Source of the DNA: an uncultured Pelagibacteraceae bacterium
GTDB taxonomy: Bacteria; Pseudomonadota; Alphaproteobacteria; Pelagibacterales; Pelagibacteraceae
Direction of reading: 5' to 3'
DNA length: 64,000 nt
NCBI GenBank assembly: GCA_902572695.1
Contig: CACGGZ010000001.1
Location: 1 to 64,000 of the forward strand
Shown here: in pieces, positions 19,578 to 28,551 of the stretch
How the letters are laid out: every line of letters starts with the position of its first letter
Position numbering within the stretch: position 1 is the first letter of the stretch
Notes under the pieces: generated by a model
The model's database searches: none
What the model was told of the DNA's origin: nothing
What the model saw: only the letters and a program-made list of their open reading frames with translations
Translations under genes and position numbers: made by a program

Positions 19578-21245
19578 ATGAAAAAAAATAACGTCCTAGC
19601 ACTAAAATATAGACCTCAAAATTTTAAAGATTTAATTGGTCAAGAAGTGATTTCTAAAACAATACTTAACGCAATTAAATTAAATAAAACCCCTAATGCT
19701 TATTTGCTAACGGGCATTAGAGGCGTAGGCAAAACAACAACAGCAAGATTAATTGCAAAAGCTTTAAATTGTTCAACAACAAATAATAATGGTGTTTGTG
19801 AAAATGAAAATTCCTGCAGCTCTTGTAAAGAAATTTCAAATTCAAATCATATAGATGTATTAGAGATGGACGCAGCATCTAAAACCGGTATTGATGACGT
19901 TAGAGAAATAATTGAAAGTTCTAAATATAGCCCGACTAGTGCAAAATTTAAAATATTTATAATTGACGAAGTTCATATGTTATCAAAGCAAGCTTTCAAC
20001 GGTTTATTAAAAACTCTAGAGGAACCGCCACCAAGTTTAAAATTTATTTTAGCTACTACTGAAGTTAGAAAAATTCCTGTAACAATATTATCAAGATGTC
20101 AGCGTTATGACTTAAAAAGAGTAGAGATTGAAAAAATACTTGACCACTTAAAAAAAATCTCAAATCTTGAAAGTGGTAAAATAACCGACGACGCTTTGAG
20201 ATTAATTTCTCAAGCCTCTGAAGGTTCAGTTCGTGATGCCATTTCATTGCTTGATAGAGCTATTATCATGCAAAATATTACAGAGTCTGGAAAAATTGAC
20301 GGAAACGATGTTAGGAATATGCTGGGGCTAGCAGATAAAACTAAACTTTTAAGTTTAATGAAGGAAATCTTTGAGGGACAAGAGAAAAATGCAATTACAA
20401 TTTTAAAAGAACTGGTAGAAAATGGCATTGATGCAAATAACTTCTTAAATGATATTCTTGAACTAATTTTCTTATTCAGCAGAAAAATAAATTTGGGAAA
20501 AATTGAGAAAGATATAATGATTTCTGAAACAGAAATTAAGTTGATTGATCAATATTCCAAAGGGCTAAATATGATTGATTTAGGACTATTTTGGCAATTA
20601 ACATTAAAAACGATTGAGGACCTAAAGATTTCTGGAAATGAAAATATTGTTTTAGAAATGTACTTAATGCAAATGGTTCATTTAAAAAAAATTGGGAAAG
20701 AAGATAGCGTTATTGAGGAAAAGCAAGATAACAATCCCGAAATAAAAGATAGTATTAAATTTGAGGAAAATAAAAACAAAGTAATAAACAAAGAAATTAA
20801 TAATAAAACTAAGAATCAATTAAAGAGCACATTTCAAATAAAAACGGAAAGCTTAAATAATAGCGAGGGAAAAGAAAGCACAAAAAAAATTGAATTAAAT
20901 TCTCTAGAAGAATTAATTGAGTTAGCTAAAAAAGAAAATGAAATTGAGCTTAGATATGATCTAGAGAGAAATGTTAAGTTAGTGAGTTTCTCTAAAGGTA
21001 AAATTGATATAAGTTTTAATGAAAAACTAAATAAGAATTTTATTAAACTTCTAAGCGAAAAATTATTAAAGTGGACAGGAGAAAGGTGGATTATTTCTCT
21101 TAGTAAGTCTGAGGGTACAAAGACAATATTTGAAAAAAATATTGCAAAAAATAAAGAAAAAATAAATGATTTAGAGAGGAGCGAAGTCAACACCAAAGTT
21201 CAAAAGTCTTTTCCAGATGCTAAGTTGACCGATGTAATAGAATAA
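19578..21245 (+). CDS. dnaX: DNA polymerase III subunits gamma/tau
   Basis: VLALKYRPQNFKDLIGQE, GIRGVGKTTTAR, Cys zinc motif; the ORF track N-terminus (19491) reads through SRP RNA, so start reassigned to 19578. Confidence 0.94.
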   Translation: MKKNNVLALKYRPQNFKDLIGQEVISKTILNAIKLNKTPNAYLLTGIRGVGKTTTARLIAKALNCSTTNNNGVCENENSCSSCKEISNSNHIDVLEMDAASKTGIDDVREIIESSKYSPTSAKFKIFIIDEVHMLSKQAFNGLLKTLEEPPPSLKFILATTEVRKIPVTILSRCQRYDLKRVEIEKILDHLKKISNLESGKITDDALRLISQASEGSVRDAISLLDRAIIMQNITESGKIDGNDVRNMLGLADKTKLLSLMKEIFEGQEKNAITILKELVENGIDANNFLNDILELIFLFSRKINLGKIEKDIMISETEIKLIDQYSKGLNMIDLGLFWQLTLKTIEDLKISGNENIVLEMYLMQMVHLKKIGKEDSVIEEKQDNNPEIKDSIKFEENKNKVINKEINNKTKNQLKSTFQIKTESLNNSEGKESTKKIELNSLEELIELAKKENEIELRYDLERNVKLVSFSKGKIDISFNEKLNKNFIKLLSEKLLKWTGERWIISLSKSEGTKTIFEKNIAKNKEKINDLERSEVNTKVQKSFPDAKLTDVIE

Positions 21246-21246
21246 A

Positions 21247-21567
21247 ATGAATAACTTTTCAGATATGTTATCTAAAGCTCGAGAAATGCAAGAAAAAATG
21301 AAAGAAGCGCAAGATATCATTAAAAAACTTCAAGTGACTGGAGTTGCTGGGGGTGACCGGGTAAAAGTAACTCTTAGCGGAGATTATGAAATAAAGTCAA
21401 TTTTTTTAAGCGATGAAGTAAAAAAAGAGGATCAGAACTTAATCAATGATCTCATAATAGCAGCATATAATAATGCCAAAGAAAATTTAAAAAAAAAGTC
21501 TTCTGAAGAGTTAAACAAAGTTACCGGAGGATTAAATTTACCTACGGACTTCAAACTTCCTTTTTAA
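21247..21567 (+). CDS. nucleoid-associated protein, YbaB/EbfC family
   Basis: MLSKAREMQEKMKEAQ..., between dnaX and recR. Confidence 0.92.
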   Translation: MNNFSDMLSKAREMQEKMKEAQDIIKKLQVTGVAGGDRVKVTLSGDYEIKSIFLSDEVKKEDQNLINDLIIAAYNNAKENLKKKSSEELNKVTGGLNLPTDFKLPF

Positions 21568-22170
21568 ATGGATAATAATATCATTGAAATTGAGGAATTA
21601 ATAAAACAGTTTTCAAGACTGCCTGGATTAGGTCCAAAATCAGCTAAAAGGATCATTTTAAAACTTATTGATAACAAAGAGTCAATGGTTAAACCATTAG
21701 CAAAATCTTTAGCAAATGTTTACAAAAAAATTACAAGGTGCACTAATTGCGGGAATTTAAAAATTATAGAAAAAAAATGCTTTTGTGAAATTGAGTCAAA
21801 TTTTGACAAAATTTGTGTTGTAGAAAATTTGGCTGATATGTGGGTGATAGAGTCTGCCAATATTTATAAGGGACATTATCACATCCTAGGAGGAACTTTG
21901 GGTATTAAAGACAACTACGATAATAAAAATTTGTTGATGGACTCTCTTATCAAACGAATAAAGAAAAATAGCTTGAAAGAGGTAATTATAGCAACAAGTG
22001 CAACAGTTGAGGGGCAAACAACTGCTCATTATATAGAAGACGCTATTAAAAATGACAAGATCAAAATAACAAAATTAGCCCAAGGATTACCGGTAGGCGG
22101 AGAAATAGAGCAATTGGATGATGGAACTTTGTTTTCTGCTTTTAAAAATAGAATTCCGGTTAGTGACTAA
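21568..22170 (+). CDS. recR: recombination protein RecR
   Basis: FSRLPGLGPKSAKRIILKL, Cys4 motif, HYHILGGTLG Toprim region. Confidence 0.94.
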   Translation: MDNNIIEIEELIKQFSRLPGLGPKSAKRIILKLIDNKESMVKPLAKSLANVYKKITRCTNCGNLKIIEKKCFCEIESNFDKICVVENLADMWVIESANIYKGHYHILGGTLGIKDNYDNKNLLMDSLIKRIKKNSLKEVIIATSATVEGQTTAHYIEDAIKNDKIKITKLAQGLPVGGEIEQLDDGTLFSAFKNRIPVSD

Positions 22171-24304
22171 GCTTCTTTTCTAATCTTCTTTTATGTAATA
22201 AAGGTTCGGTATAGCCAGACGGTTGATCTAAACCCTTTAATACTAGATCGCATGCAGCTTTAAAAGCGATAGAATTATCAAAATTATCAGACATCTTTTC
22301 GTAATTCGGGTCATTAATATTTTGTTTATCAACTACTTTTGCCATCTTCTTTAAAATTTCAATTACCTCTTCTTTGCTGCAAATATTATGTCTTATCCAA
22401 TTGGAAATATGTTGCGACGATATCCTAAGTGTGGCCCTATCTTCCATCAAACCAATATTATTAATATCAGGAACTTTTGAACAACCCACGCCCTGATTAA
22501 TCCATCTTACTACATAACCTAATATACTCTGTGAATTATTTTCAATCTCTTTAGTGATGTCATCTTTTGCCCAATTGGGCCTATCAGCTACAGGTATTTC
22601 CAAAATATTTTTTAATTCAGCTTTTTTTCTAGACTTCAATTCCTCATGTTTTTTAAAAACATTTACTAAATGGTAATGTGTTGAATGCAATGTTGCTGCT
22701 GTTGGAGATGGAACCCAGGCACAATTAGCTCCCGCTTCAGGGTGACCTATCTTTTGTTTCATCATATCAGCCATTTTATCTGGCATGGCCCACATGCCCT
22801 TACCGATCTGAGCTATACCAGAGAAACCACAAGATAAACCTATATCCACATTCCAGTTTTCGTAAGTGTTTAACCAGATTGATTTTTTCATTTCCCCTTT
22901 AAATATCATCGGCCCCGCTTCTGATGAAGTGTGCATTTCATCTCCGGTTCTATCTAAAAATCCCGTGTTTATAAAAACAATTCTATCCTTTACCTCTCTT
23001 ATACATTCTTTCAAATTAACAGTTGTTCTTCTTTCTTCATCCATTATTCCAACTTTAATTGTGTTTTTTTTTAATTTAAATATATCTTCAACTTTATTAA
23101 AAATTTCATTTGTAAATGCAACTTCCTCTGGTCCATGCATTTTAGGTTTAACAATATAAACTGAACCAGTTCTAGAATTTTTTTTATTTTTAAAATCATG
23201 TAAAGCACACATGACTGTAAAAAAAGCATCCATTATACCTTCAGGAATTTCAGAATTATCTCCCAAAATAATTGATGGACTAGTCATTAAATGACCTACA
23301 TTTCTAATTAACAACAAAGATCTACCATGCAGATGAAATTTTTTTCCAGATGGGTCATTGTAAATTCTATCCTCATTTAATTTTCTAATAAATTTTTTTC
23401 CATTTTTTTCTACTTGGGTTTCTAAAGTACCTTTCATAATACCCAACCAATTATTGTAACATCTTATCTTATCTTCAGCGTCAACAGCTGCAACGGAATC
23501 CTCATTATCCATAATTGTAGAAATAGCTGATTCCATAATTACATCAGAAATATTTGCTAGGTCAATTTTTCCAATTTCACTTTCTTTATTAATAACAATT
23601 TCTAAATGTAAATTATTATTTTTAATTAGTATCGAAGAAGGGTTATCAGGATTATTACTAAAACCTATAAATTTGGATTTGTCCTCTAAAAAATACTTTT
23701 TTTCATCCTGATACAAAGTTAAAATTTCATTCTCAATTTTGATTTTTGTTATATTCTTCCAACTAGTTCCTTTTATTTTTACAATTTTATCAAAAAAATC
23801 TCTCACATAATTAATAACTTTTTTACCTTTTATTGGATCATAAGCTGAGGTTTTTTTCCCTTCTATTGCATCAGTACCATAAAGAGAATTATATAAACTC
23901 CCCCAACGTGCATTAGCTGCATTTAACGCATATCTTGCATTGTCTACCGGTACAACTAATTGTGGGCCAGCTATTTTCGCTATTTCTTCATCTACGTTTG
24001 AGGTGCCAATCTTAAAATCCTCTTTTTCTTTTACGATGTAATTTATCGATTTCAAAAAACTTATATATTTTTCTTTATTATTTTTAATGTCTTTATTATC
24101 TTTGTGCCAATTATCAATTTTTTTTTGAATTTCATCTCTTTTCTTTAGTAACAGCTTATTTTTTTTTGCTAACTCCTCAACTGCTATTGCAAAATTATTC
24201 CAGAATACATCTGATTTTAAACCAGTCCCTGGCATAATTTGTTCATTAACAAAACTAAAAAGTTTTGAATTTATTTTTATTCCTTTTATTTCAACGATAT
24301 CCAT
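22160..24304 (-). CDS. glcB: malate synthase G
   Basis: 714 aa; VDNARYALNAANARWGSLYNSLYGTDAI, DRTGDEMHTSSEAGPM, GANCAWVPSPTAATLHSTHYH. Confidence 0.93.
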   Translation of the reverse strand: MDIVEIKGIKINSKLFSFVNEQIMPGTGLKSDVFWNNFAIAVEELAKKNKLLLKKRDEIQKKIDNWHKDNKDIKNNKEKYISFLKSINYIVKEKEDFKIGTSNVDEEIAKIAGPQLVVPVDNARYALNAANARWGSLYNSLYGTDAIEGKKTSAYDPIKGKKVINYVRDFFDKIVKIKGTSWKNITKIKIENEILTLYQDEKKYFLEDKSKFIGFSNNPDNPSSILIKNNNLHLEIVINKESEIGKIDLANISDVIMESAISTIMDNEDSVAAVDAEDKIRCYNNWLGIMKGTLETQVEKNGKKFIRKLNEDRIYNDPSGKKFHLHGRSLLLIRNVGHLMTSPSIILGDNSEIPEGIMDAFFTVMCALHDFKNKKNSRTGSVYIVKPKMHGPEEVAFTNEIFNKVEDIFKLKKNTIKVGIMDEERRTTVNLKECIREVKDRIVFINTGFLDRTGDEMHTSSEAGPMIFKGEMKKSIWLNTYENWNVDIGLSCGFSGIAQIGKGMWAMPDKMADMMKQKIGHPEAGANCAWVPSPTAATLHSTHYHLVNVFKKHEELKSRKKAELKNILEIPVADRPNWAKDDITKEIENNSQSILGYVVRWINQGVGCSKVPDINNIGLMEDRATLRISSQHISNWIRHNICSKEEVIEILKKMAKVVDKQNINDPNYEKMSDNFDNSIAFKAACDLVLKGLDQPSGYTEPLLHKRRLEKKLSH

Positions 24305-24426
24305 ATTATTAATTTCTACCTGAAGAACAGTATTATTAAAATATATAAAATTGTATCAATATTATCATTGATTTTGTTGATTTATTTCAATTCATTTTAA
24401 ATAATAAATATGTTATTCAAGATTTT

Positions 24427-25533
24427 ATGAAAAATTATTTAGATTTTGAAAAAGAAATTAAAGACCTAGAGCAAGAAATGGAAAATTTGAAAAGCCCATA
24501 TGGTGCTGAGGGTATTTCTGAAGTTGATACCGATAAAATAAGAGATCTACAAAATCAAATTAATGAAAAATTAAAATTGACATATGAAAATTTGAATAGT
24601 TGGCAAAAAACCCAGGTTGCACGACATGAAGACAGACCAAGAGCAAATCTATATATAAAAAAAATATTCGATAGTTTTACTCCTCTTTCTGGTGACAGAT
24701 TTTTTGGAGATGACAAATCTGTAATTGCTGGATTTGGTTTGATAAATAATAAATCGGTTTTAGTAATAGGACAAGAAAAAGGAGAAGATTTAAATAGCAG
24801 AATAGAAAGAAATTTTGGGATGATGAGACCTGAAGGTTATAGAAAATGTATAAGATTAATGAAACTAGCAGATAGATTCAAAATACCCGTTATTTCTTTT
24901 GTAGACACTCCTGGAGCGTATCCAGGTATTGGCGCTGAACAAAGAGGTCAAGCTTCTGCAATTGCTAATTCAATTGAGTGTAGTATGTCACTAAAAGTAC
25001 CAAATATTTCTGTAATTATCGGTGAAGGTGGGTCAGGAGGAGCGATAGCTTTGGCTTCTTCAAACAAAGTTATAATGTTAGAAAATTCAATTTACTCAGT
25101 AATATCACCTGAGGGCTGCGCGTCTATTTTGTGGAGAGATCCGAGCAAATCACTTCAAGCAGCAGAAGCGATGAAACTTACTGCGCAAGATTTATTAAAA
25201 TTAGGTATTATTGATGAGATTATTAAAGAGCCTAGTGGTGGTGCGCATAGAGACGTAGATAGCATTGTTTCAGATGTAAAAAATTCTATTATTAATAATT
25301 TAAGATTGTTCGAGAGTATGAGCAGAGATGAAATTTATGAACATAGAAAAACAAAATTTTTAAAAATTGGCAGAGACAGAGGATTTAGTAAATCATCAGA
25401 CGTCACTGGTGAAAATTTAGCGTTACAGGAGACTTCAATAGACAAATTTAGAAAAAATTTGGTTAAATTTAAGTATATTTATTTAGGTATTTCCCTAGTT
25501 TTAATTGCTTTGGCAGCTTCATTTATTAATTAA
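24427..25533 (+). CDS. accA: acetyl-CoA carboxylase carboxyltransferase subunit alpha, with C-terminal TM extension
   Basis: FVDTPGAYPGIGAEQRGQ, GEGGSGGAIAL, SPEGCASILWRD; extra tail KFKYIYLGISLVLIALAASFIN. Confidence 0.93.
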   Translation: MKNYLDFEKEIKDLEQEMENLKSPYGAEGISEVDTDKIRDLQNQINEKLKLTYENLNSWQKTQVARHEDRPRANLYIKKIFDSFTPLSGDRFFGDDKSVIAGFGLINNKSVLVIGQEKGEDLNSRIERNFGMMRPEGYRKCIRLMKLADRFKIPVISFVDTPGAYPGIGAEQRGQASAIANSIECSMSLKVPNISVIIGEGGSGGAIALASSNKVIMLENSIYSVISPEGCASILWRDPSKSLQAAEAMKLTAQDLLKLGIIDEIIKEPSGGAHRDVDSIVSDVKNSIINNLRLFESMSRDEIYEHRKTKFLKIGRDRGFSKSSDVTGENLALQETSIDKFRKNLVKFKYIYLGISLVLIALAASFIN

Positions 25534-25625
25534 TAGTTGTTGTATTTCAGCAAAAACAAGAATTTTAATAATTTTTTTAAAATCATTTCTTGACATTGAG
25601 ACCACAAATCTATTAAAGGTGCAAA

Positions 25626-25643
25626 GTTAGCAAATATGCTAAC
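25626..25643 (+). promoter_or_regulatory. hairpin in the 5' leader of the cold-shock gene
   Basis: GTTAGCA-AATA-TGCTAAC, 7 bp perfect stem; TTGACA at 25590-25595 upstream. Confidence 0.5.
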
Positions 25644-25675
25644 AAATGTTAATAACTAATAAGGATAAGACAATA

Positions 25676-25888
25676 ATGAGTACACTAAAAGGTAAAGTAA
25701 AGTGGTTCAATGGTACTAAAGGTTATGGTTTCATTGAAAGAGAAGACAAAGAGAAAGACGTGTTCGTCCATAGCTCTGCTGTAAGAGAAGCTGGGTTAAA
25801 ATACTTAAATGAGGGTGATGAATTAACGTTTGAAGTGGAGAGCACGGAAAAAGGTCCTGCTGCAGTAAAATTGCAGAAAACATCTTAA
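25676..25888 (+). CDS. cold-shock protein
   Basis: [39 protein letters not shown] start adjusted from 25646. Confidence 0.95.
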   Translation: MSTLKGKVKWFNGTKGYGFIEREDKEKDVFVHSSAVREAGLKYLNEGDELTFEVESTEKGPAAVKLQKTS

Positions 25889-25910
25889 TTCTAAATTTTC
25901 CAAATCACAT

Positions 25911-25950
25911 ATTAGCGGGATACTGAGCTTGAAAGCCTAATCCCGTTAAT
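25911..25950 (+). other. candidate structured RNA element / hairpin downstream of the cold-shock gene
   Basis: ATTAGCGGGAT ... ATCCCGTTAAT 11-bp stem (one G-U) with an 18-nt loop; no U-tract follows. Confidence 0.5.
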
Positions 25951-26117
25951 AAGTTCTTGAAAAAGACACAATTATTTTTTAAATAGAAATCATGATTATA
26001 GATAATAAAATTATCCTCCAAAAAGCACATTCTCACAGAATGCATGCTAGGCTTGTGCTTAGCTTATAATCAAAAATATATAAATTTTACCAAAATTAAT
26101 ATAAAAATAATAGGGAT

Positions 26118-26194
26118 GCAGCAGTAGCTCAGTTGGTTAGAGCACTAGTTTGTGGAACTAGGGGTCGGTGGTTCGAATCCACCCTGCTGTACCA
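26118..26194 (+). tRNA. tRNA-His (anticodon GTG), CCA encoded
   Basis: Cloverleaf: acceptor GCAGCAG/CTGCTGT, anticodon stem-loop CTAGT-TTGTGGA-ACTAG, GGTTCGAATCC T-arm, A73 and CCA. Confidence 0.95.
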
Positions 26195-26198
26195 AACA

Positions 26199-27536
26199 AT
26201 GAAAAAAGAGAAAAAAAGAAACAAACCTTCTAAAGAAATTCCGTTAGGGTTTGTAGATAGGAAAGAAAAAGAATTATTAGTACGTGATTTTATAATTTCT
26301 AATATAAAAGAAATTATGATCAAGTATGGATTTCAATATCTTGAAACTCCAAGTTTTGAATACTCTGATAGTATTGGAAAATTTCTACCTGATAAAGATA
26401 GACCAGATGAAGGTGTATTTTCTTTTAAGGATGAAAATAAGTGGTTATCATTGAGATATGATCTCACTGCTCCGCTTGCCAGGTATGTTGCAAAAAATTA
26501 TTTAGAAATTCCAAAGCCATTTAAAAGATATCAATTGGGAACAGTTTGGAGAAATGAAAAACCAGGACCAGGAAGATTTAGAGAATTTTTACAATTCGAT
26601 GCTGATTTTGTAGGAACAAAAAGCTCTTTAGCAGATGCGGAGCTATGTGTAATGATCTCAGAAATTCTTACAAAATGTGGTTTAAATAAATCAGACTTTG
26701 TAATCAAAATTTCATCAAGGAAAATAACAGAGGAATTATTTAAAAAATTAAATATTAAAGACAATCAACAAAAACTTACTGCATTAAGAGCTTTAGATAA
26801 AATTGATAGACTTGGTTGGGATAGTGTTAAAGAATTATTAGGTGAGGGTAGAAAAGATAAATCTGGAGACTTTACTGAGGGAGCTAATTTAAGCTCAAAC
26901 AATATAGAAATTATAGAAAAAGAATTGAAGAAAAAAACACCTGAAACAGAGGATTTAATTGAGATAATAAAAATTTTCAAAGACTATAATTTTAGAAATT
27001 TTGAATTCGACTCATCAATTATAAGAGGTCTTGAGTATTATACTGGAATAATATTTGAGGTGAACTTAAAATTTGATGTTAAAAATAACAAAGGTCAAGT
27101 AATACAATTTGGTTCTATTGGAGGCGGAGGGAGATATGATAACTTGATAAATAATTTCGGCAACTATGATGCTCCTGCAACAGGTATATCAATAGGTTTA
27201 GACCGATTAGTTTATGCGTTAATGCAAAAGAAAGATTTTAAAATAAAGCAATCTAAACCTGTGGTGATTTGTGTTTTCGATAATAATTCAATGAAAGAAT
27301 ACATCAATTTACAATTATTATTAAGAGAAGCTGAAATAAGTGCCGAGATTTATCCTGGAGAGGGAAAATTAAAAAAACAAATGGAATATGCAAATAAAAT
27401 TAATTCACCAGCTGTAATCTTATATGGCGAAGATGAAATTAAATCTGGTAAACCTACTTTAAGAAACTTGAGTACTGGAAAAGAAAAATCAGCTGAAATT
27501 AGAGAATTAGTAAATGAAATCAAAAAAATTATCTGA
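26199..27536 (+). CDS. hisS: histidyl-tRNA synthetase
   Basis: Class II motifs; RYDLTAPLARYVAKN, RGLEYYTGIIFEV, GGGRYDNLI; start reassigned to 26199 because the ORF track start lies in tRNA-His. Confidence 0.93.
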   Translation: MKKEKKRNKPSKEIPLGFVDRKEKELLVRDFIISNIKEIMIKYGFQYLETPSFEYSDSIGKFLPDKDRPDEGVFSFKDENKWLSLRYDLTAPLARYVAKNYLEIPKPFKRYQLGTVWRNEKPGPGRFREFLQFDADFVGTKSSLADAELCVMISEILTKCGLNKSDFVIKISSRKITEELFKKLNIKDNQQKLTALRALDKIDRLGWDSVKELLGEGRKDKSGDFTEGANLSSNNIEIIEKELKKKTPETEDLIEIIKIFKDYNFRNFEFDSSIIRGLEYYTGIIFEVNLKFDVKNNKGQVIQFGSIGGGGRYDNLINNFGNYDAPATGISIGLDRLVYALMQKKDFKIKQSKPVVICVFDNNSMKEYINLQLLLREAEISAEIYPGEGKLKKQMEYANKINSPAVILYGEDEIKSGKPTLRNLSTGKEKSAEIRELVNEIKKII

Positions 27537-28551
27537 AACCATAATTAAAACCTTTAAAAGGAATGGTTTTGTTTTATCAGAGCCAGATGTTTTGCTCGAC
27601 TCTGAATATATTATAGAAAGATCAGGAGAAAAGTTTCGTAGCTCAATATTATCATTTGAGAGGGAAGATGGAAAAAGTATGTGTCTGAGACCTGATTTAA
27701 CTGTAGCATCTTGTTTAAGTTTTCTTCAAAAAAAAACATCATCTAAAATTTATTATTCAGGACAAGCTTATAGAAGATCCAGTAATAAAGGTTCTGATTT
27801 TATAAACAATCAATTAGGGATAGAAATACTTGGTTCGAAAAATCAAATTCAAGATGATTTTAAAGTTATCAGCACGATTTTAAGTTCAGCAAAAAAAATA
27901 AAAAGTAAGAAAATTCAAATTAAAGTGGGAGATATTAGTTTATTTAAAAGTTTAATAAATGCACTTGATATGCCAGAGAGATGGAAATTAAGATTAATCA
28001 GACACTTTTGGAGACCAAGCTATTTTAAAGAACTGTTAAAAAGATTAGAAAAAAACACGGATATAGATGCAGTCACTTTTGATACCGATAAAAAAAGATT
28101 TAATGAAATGAAAAATTTAGATCAAGAAAAAGTAGTTGCCGGAAGATCGATTTCAGAAATTTTAACAAGATTTGACAAAAAAATAAGGGACCCAAGATCT
28201 TTTTCTGATGGAAAAAAAATTGTAAAAATTATTAAATCTTTTTTAAAAATTAATTGTAAACTATCTGAACTTGACGAAAAGTTATTAGTTTTTGCAAAAA
28301 AAAATAATCTAAAAAAAAATATATTTAGAGATTTCAAATCTATTCTAAATCTTAAAAAACTAAATCAAGAAGTTATTTTTATCGCAAATTTTGGTAGGGA
28401 CATAGAGTATTATACAGGAATAGTATTTGAAGTATTTTCAGGAAATAAGGAAATTGCTAGGGGTGGGCGTTATGATGATTTACTAAAAAGTTTAGGAGCG
28501 AAAAAAAATATCCCAGCTGTTGGTGCAGCAATAAACTTAAAAAATATATGA
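27514..28551 (+). CDS. hisZ: ATP phosphoribosyltransferase regulatory subunit
   Basis: HisS-like paralogue lacking full synthetase length, RPDLTVASCLSFL, GRDIEYYTGIVFEVF, between hisS and hisG. Confidence 0.88.
   Translation: MKSKKLSETIIKTFKRNGFVLSEPDVLLDSEYIIERSGEKFRSSILSFEREDGKSMCLRPDLTVASCLSFLQKKTSSKIYYSGQAYRRSSNKGSDFINNQLGIEILGSKNQIQDDFKVISTILSSAKKIKSKKIQIKVGDISLFKSLINALDMPERWKLRLIRHFWRPSYFKELLKRLEKNTDIDAVTFDTDKKRFNEMKNLDQEKVVAGRSISEILTRFDKKIRDPRSFSDGKKIVKIIKSFLKINCKLSELDEKLLVFAKKNNLKKNIFRDFKSILNLKKLNQEVIFIANFGRDIEYYTGIVFEVFSGNKEIARGGRYDDLLKSLGAKKNIPAVGAAINLKNI

Noticed and set aside
20834-21196. Antisense ORF of 120 aa opposite the dnaX C-terminal region
   Set aside because: Low-complexity Ser/Leu/Phe reading opposite the Lys/Glu-rich tau tail
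26133-26198. N-terminal 22 residues of the hisS ORF (MVRALVCGTRGRWFESTLLYQT)
   Set aside because: Translation of tRNA-His; a small antisense ORF here (26129-26323) is also an artefact of the tRNA
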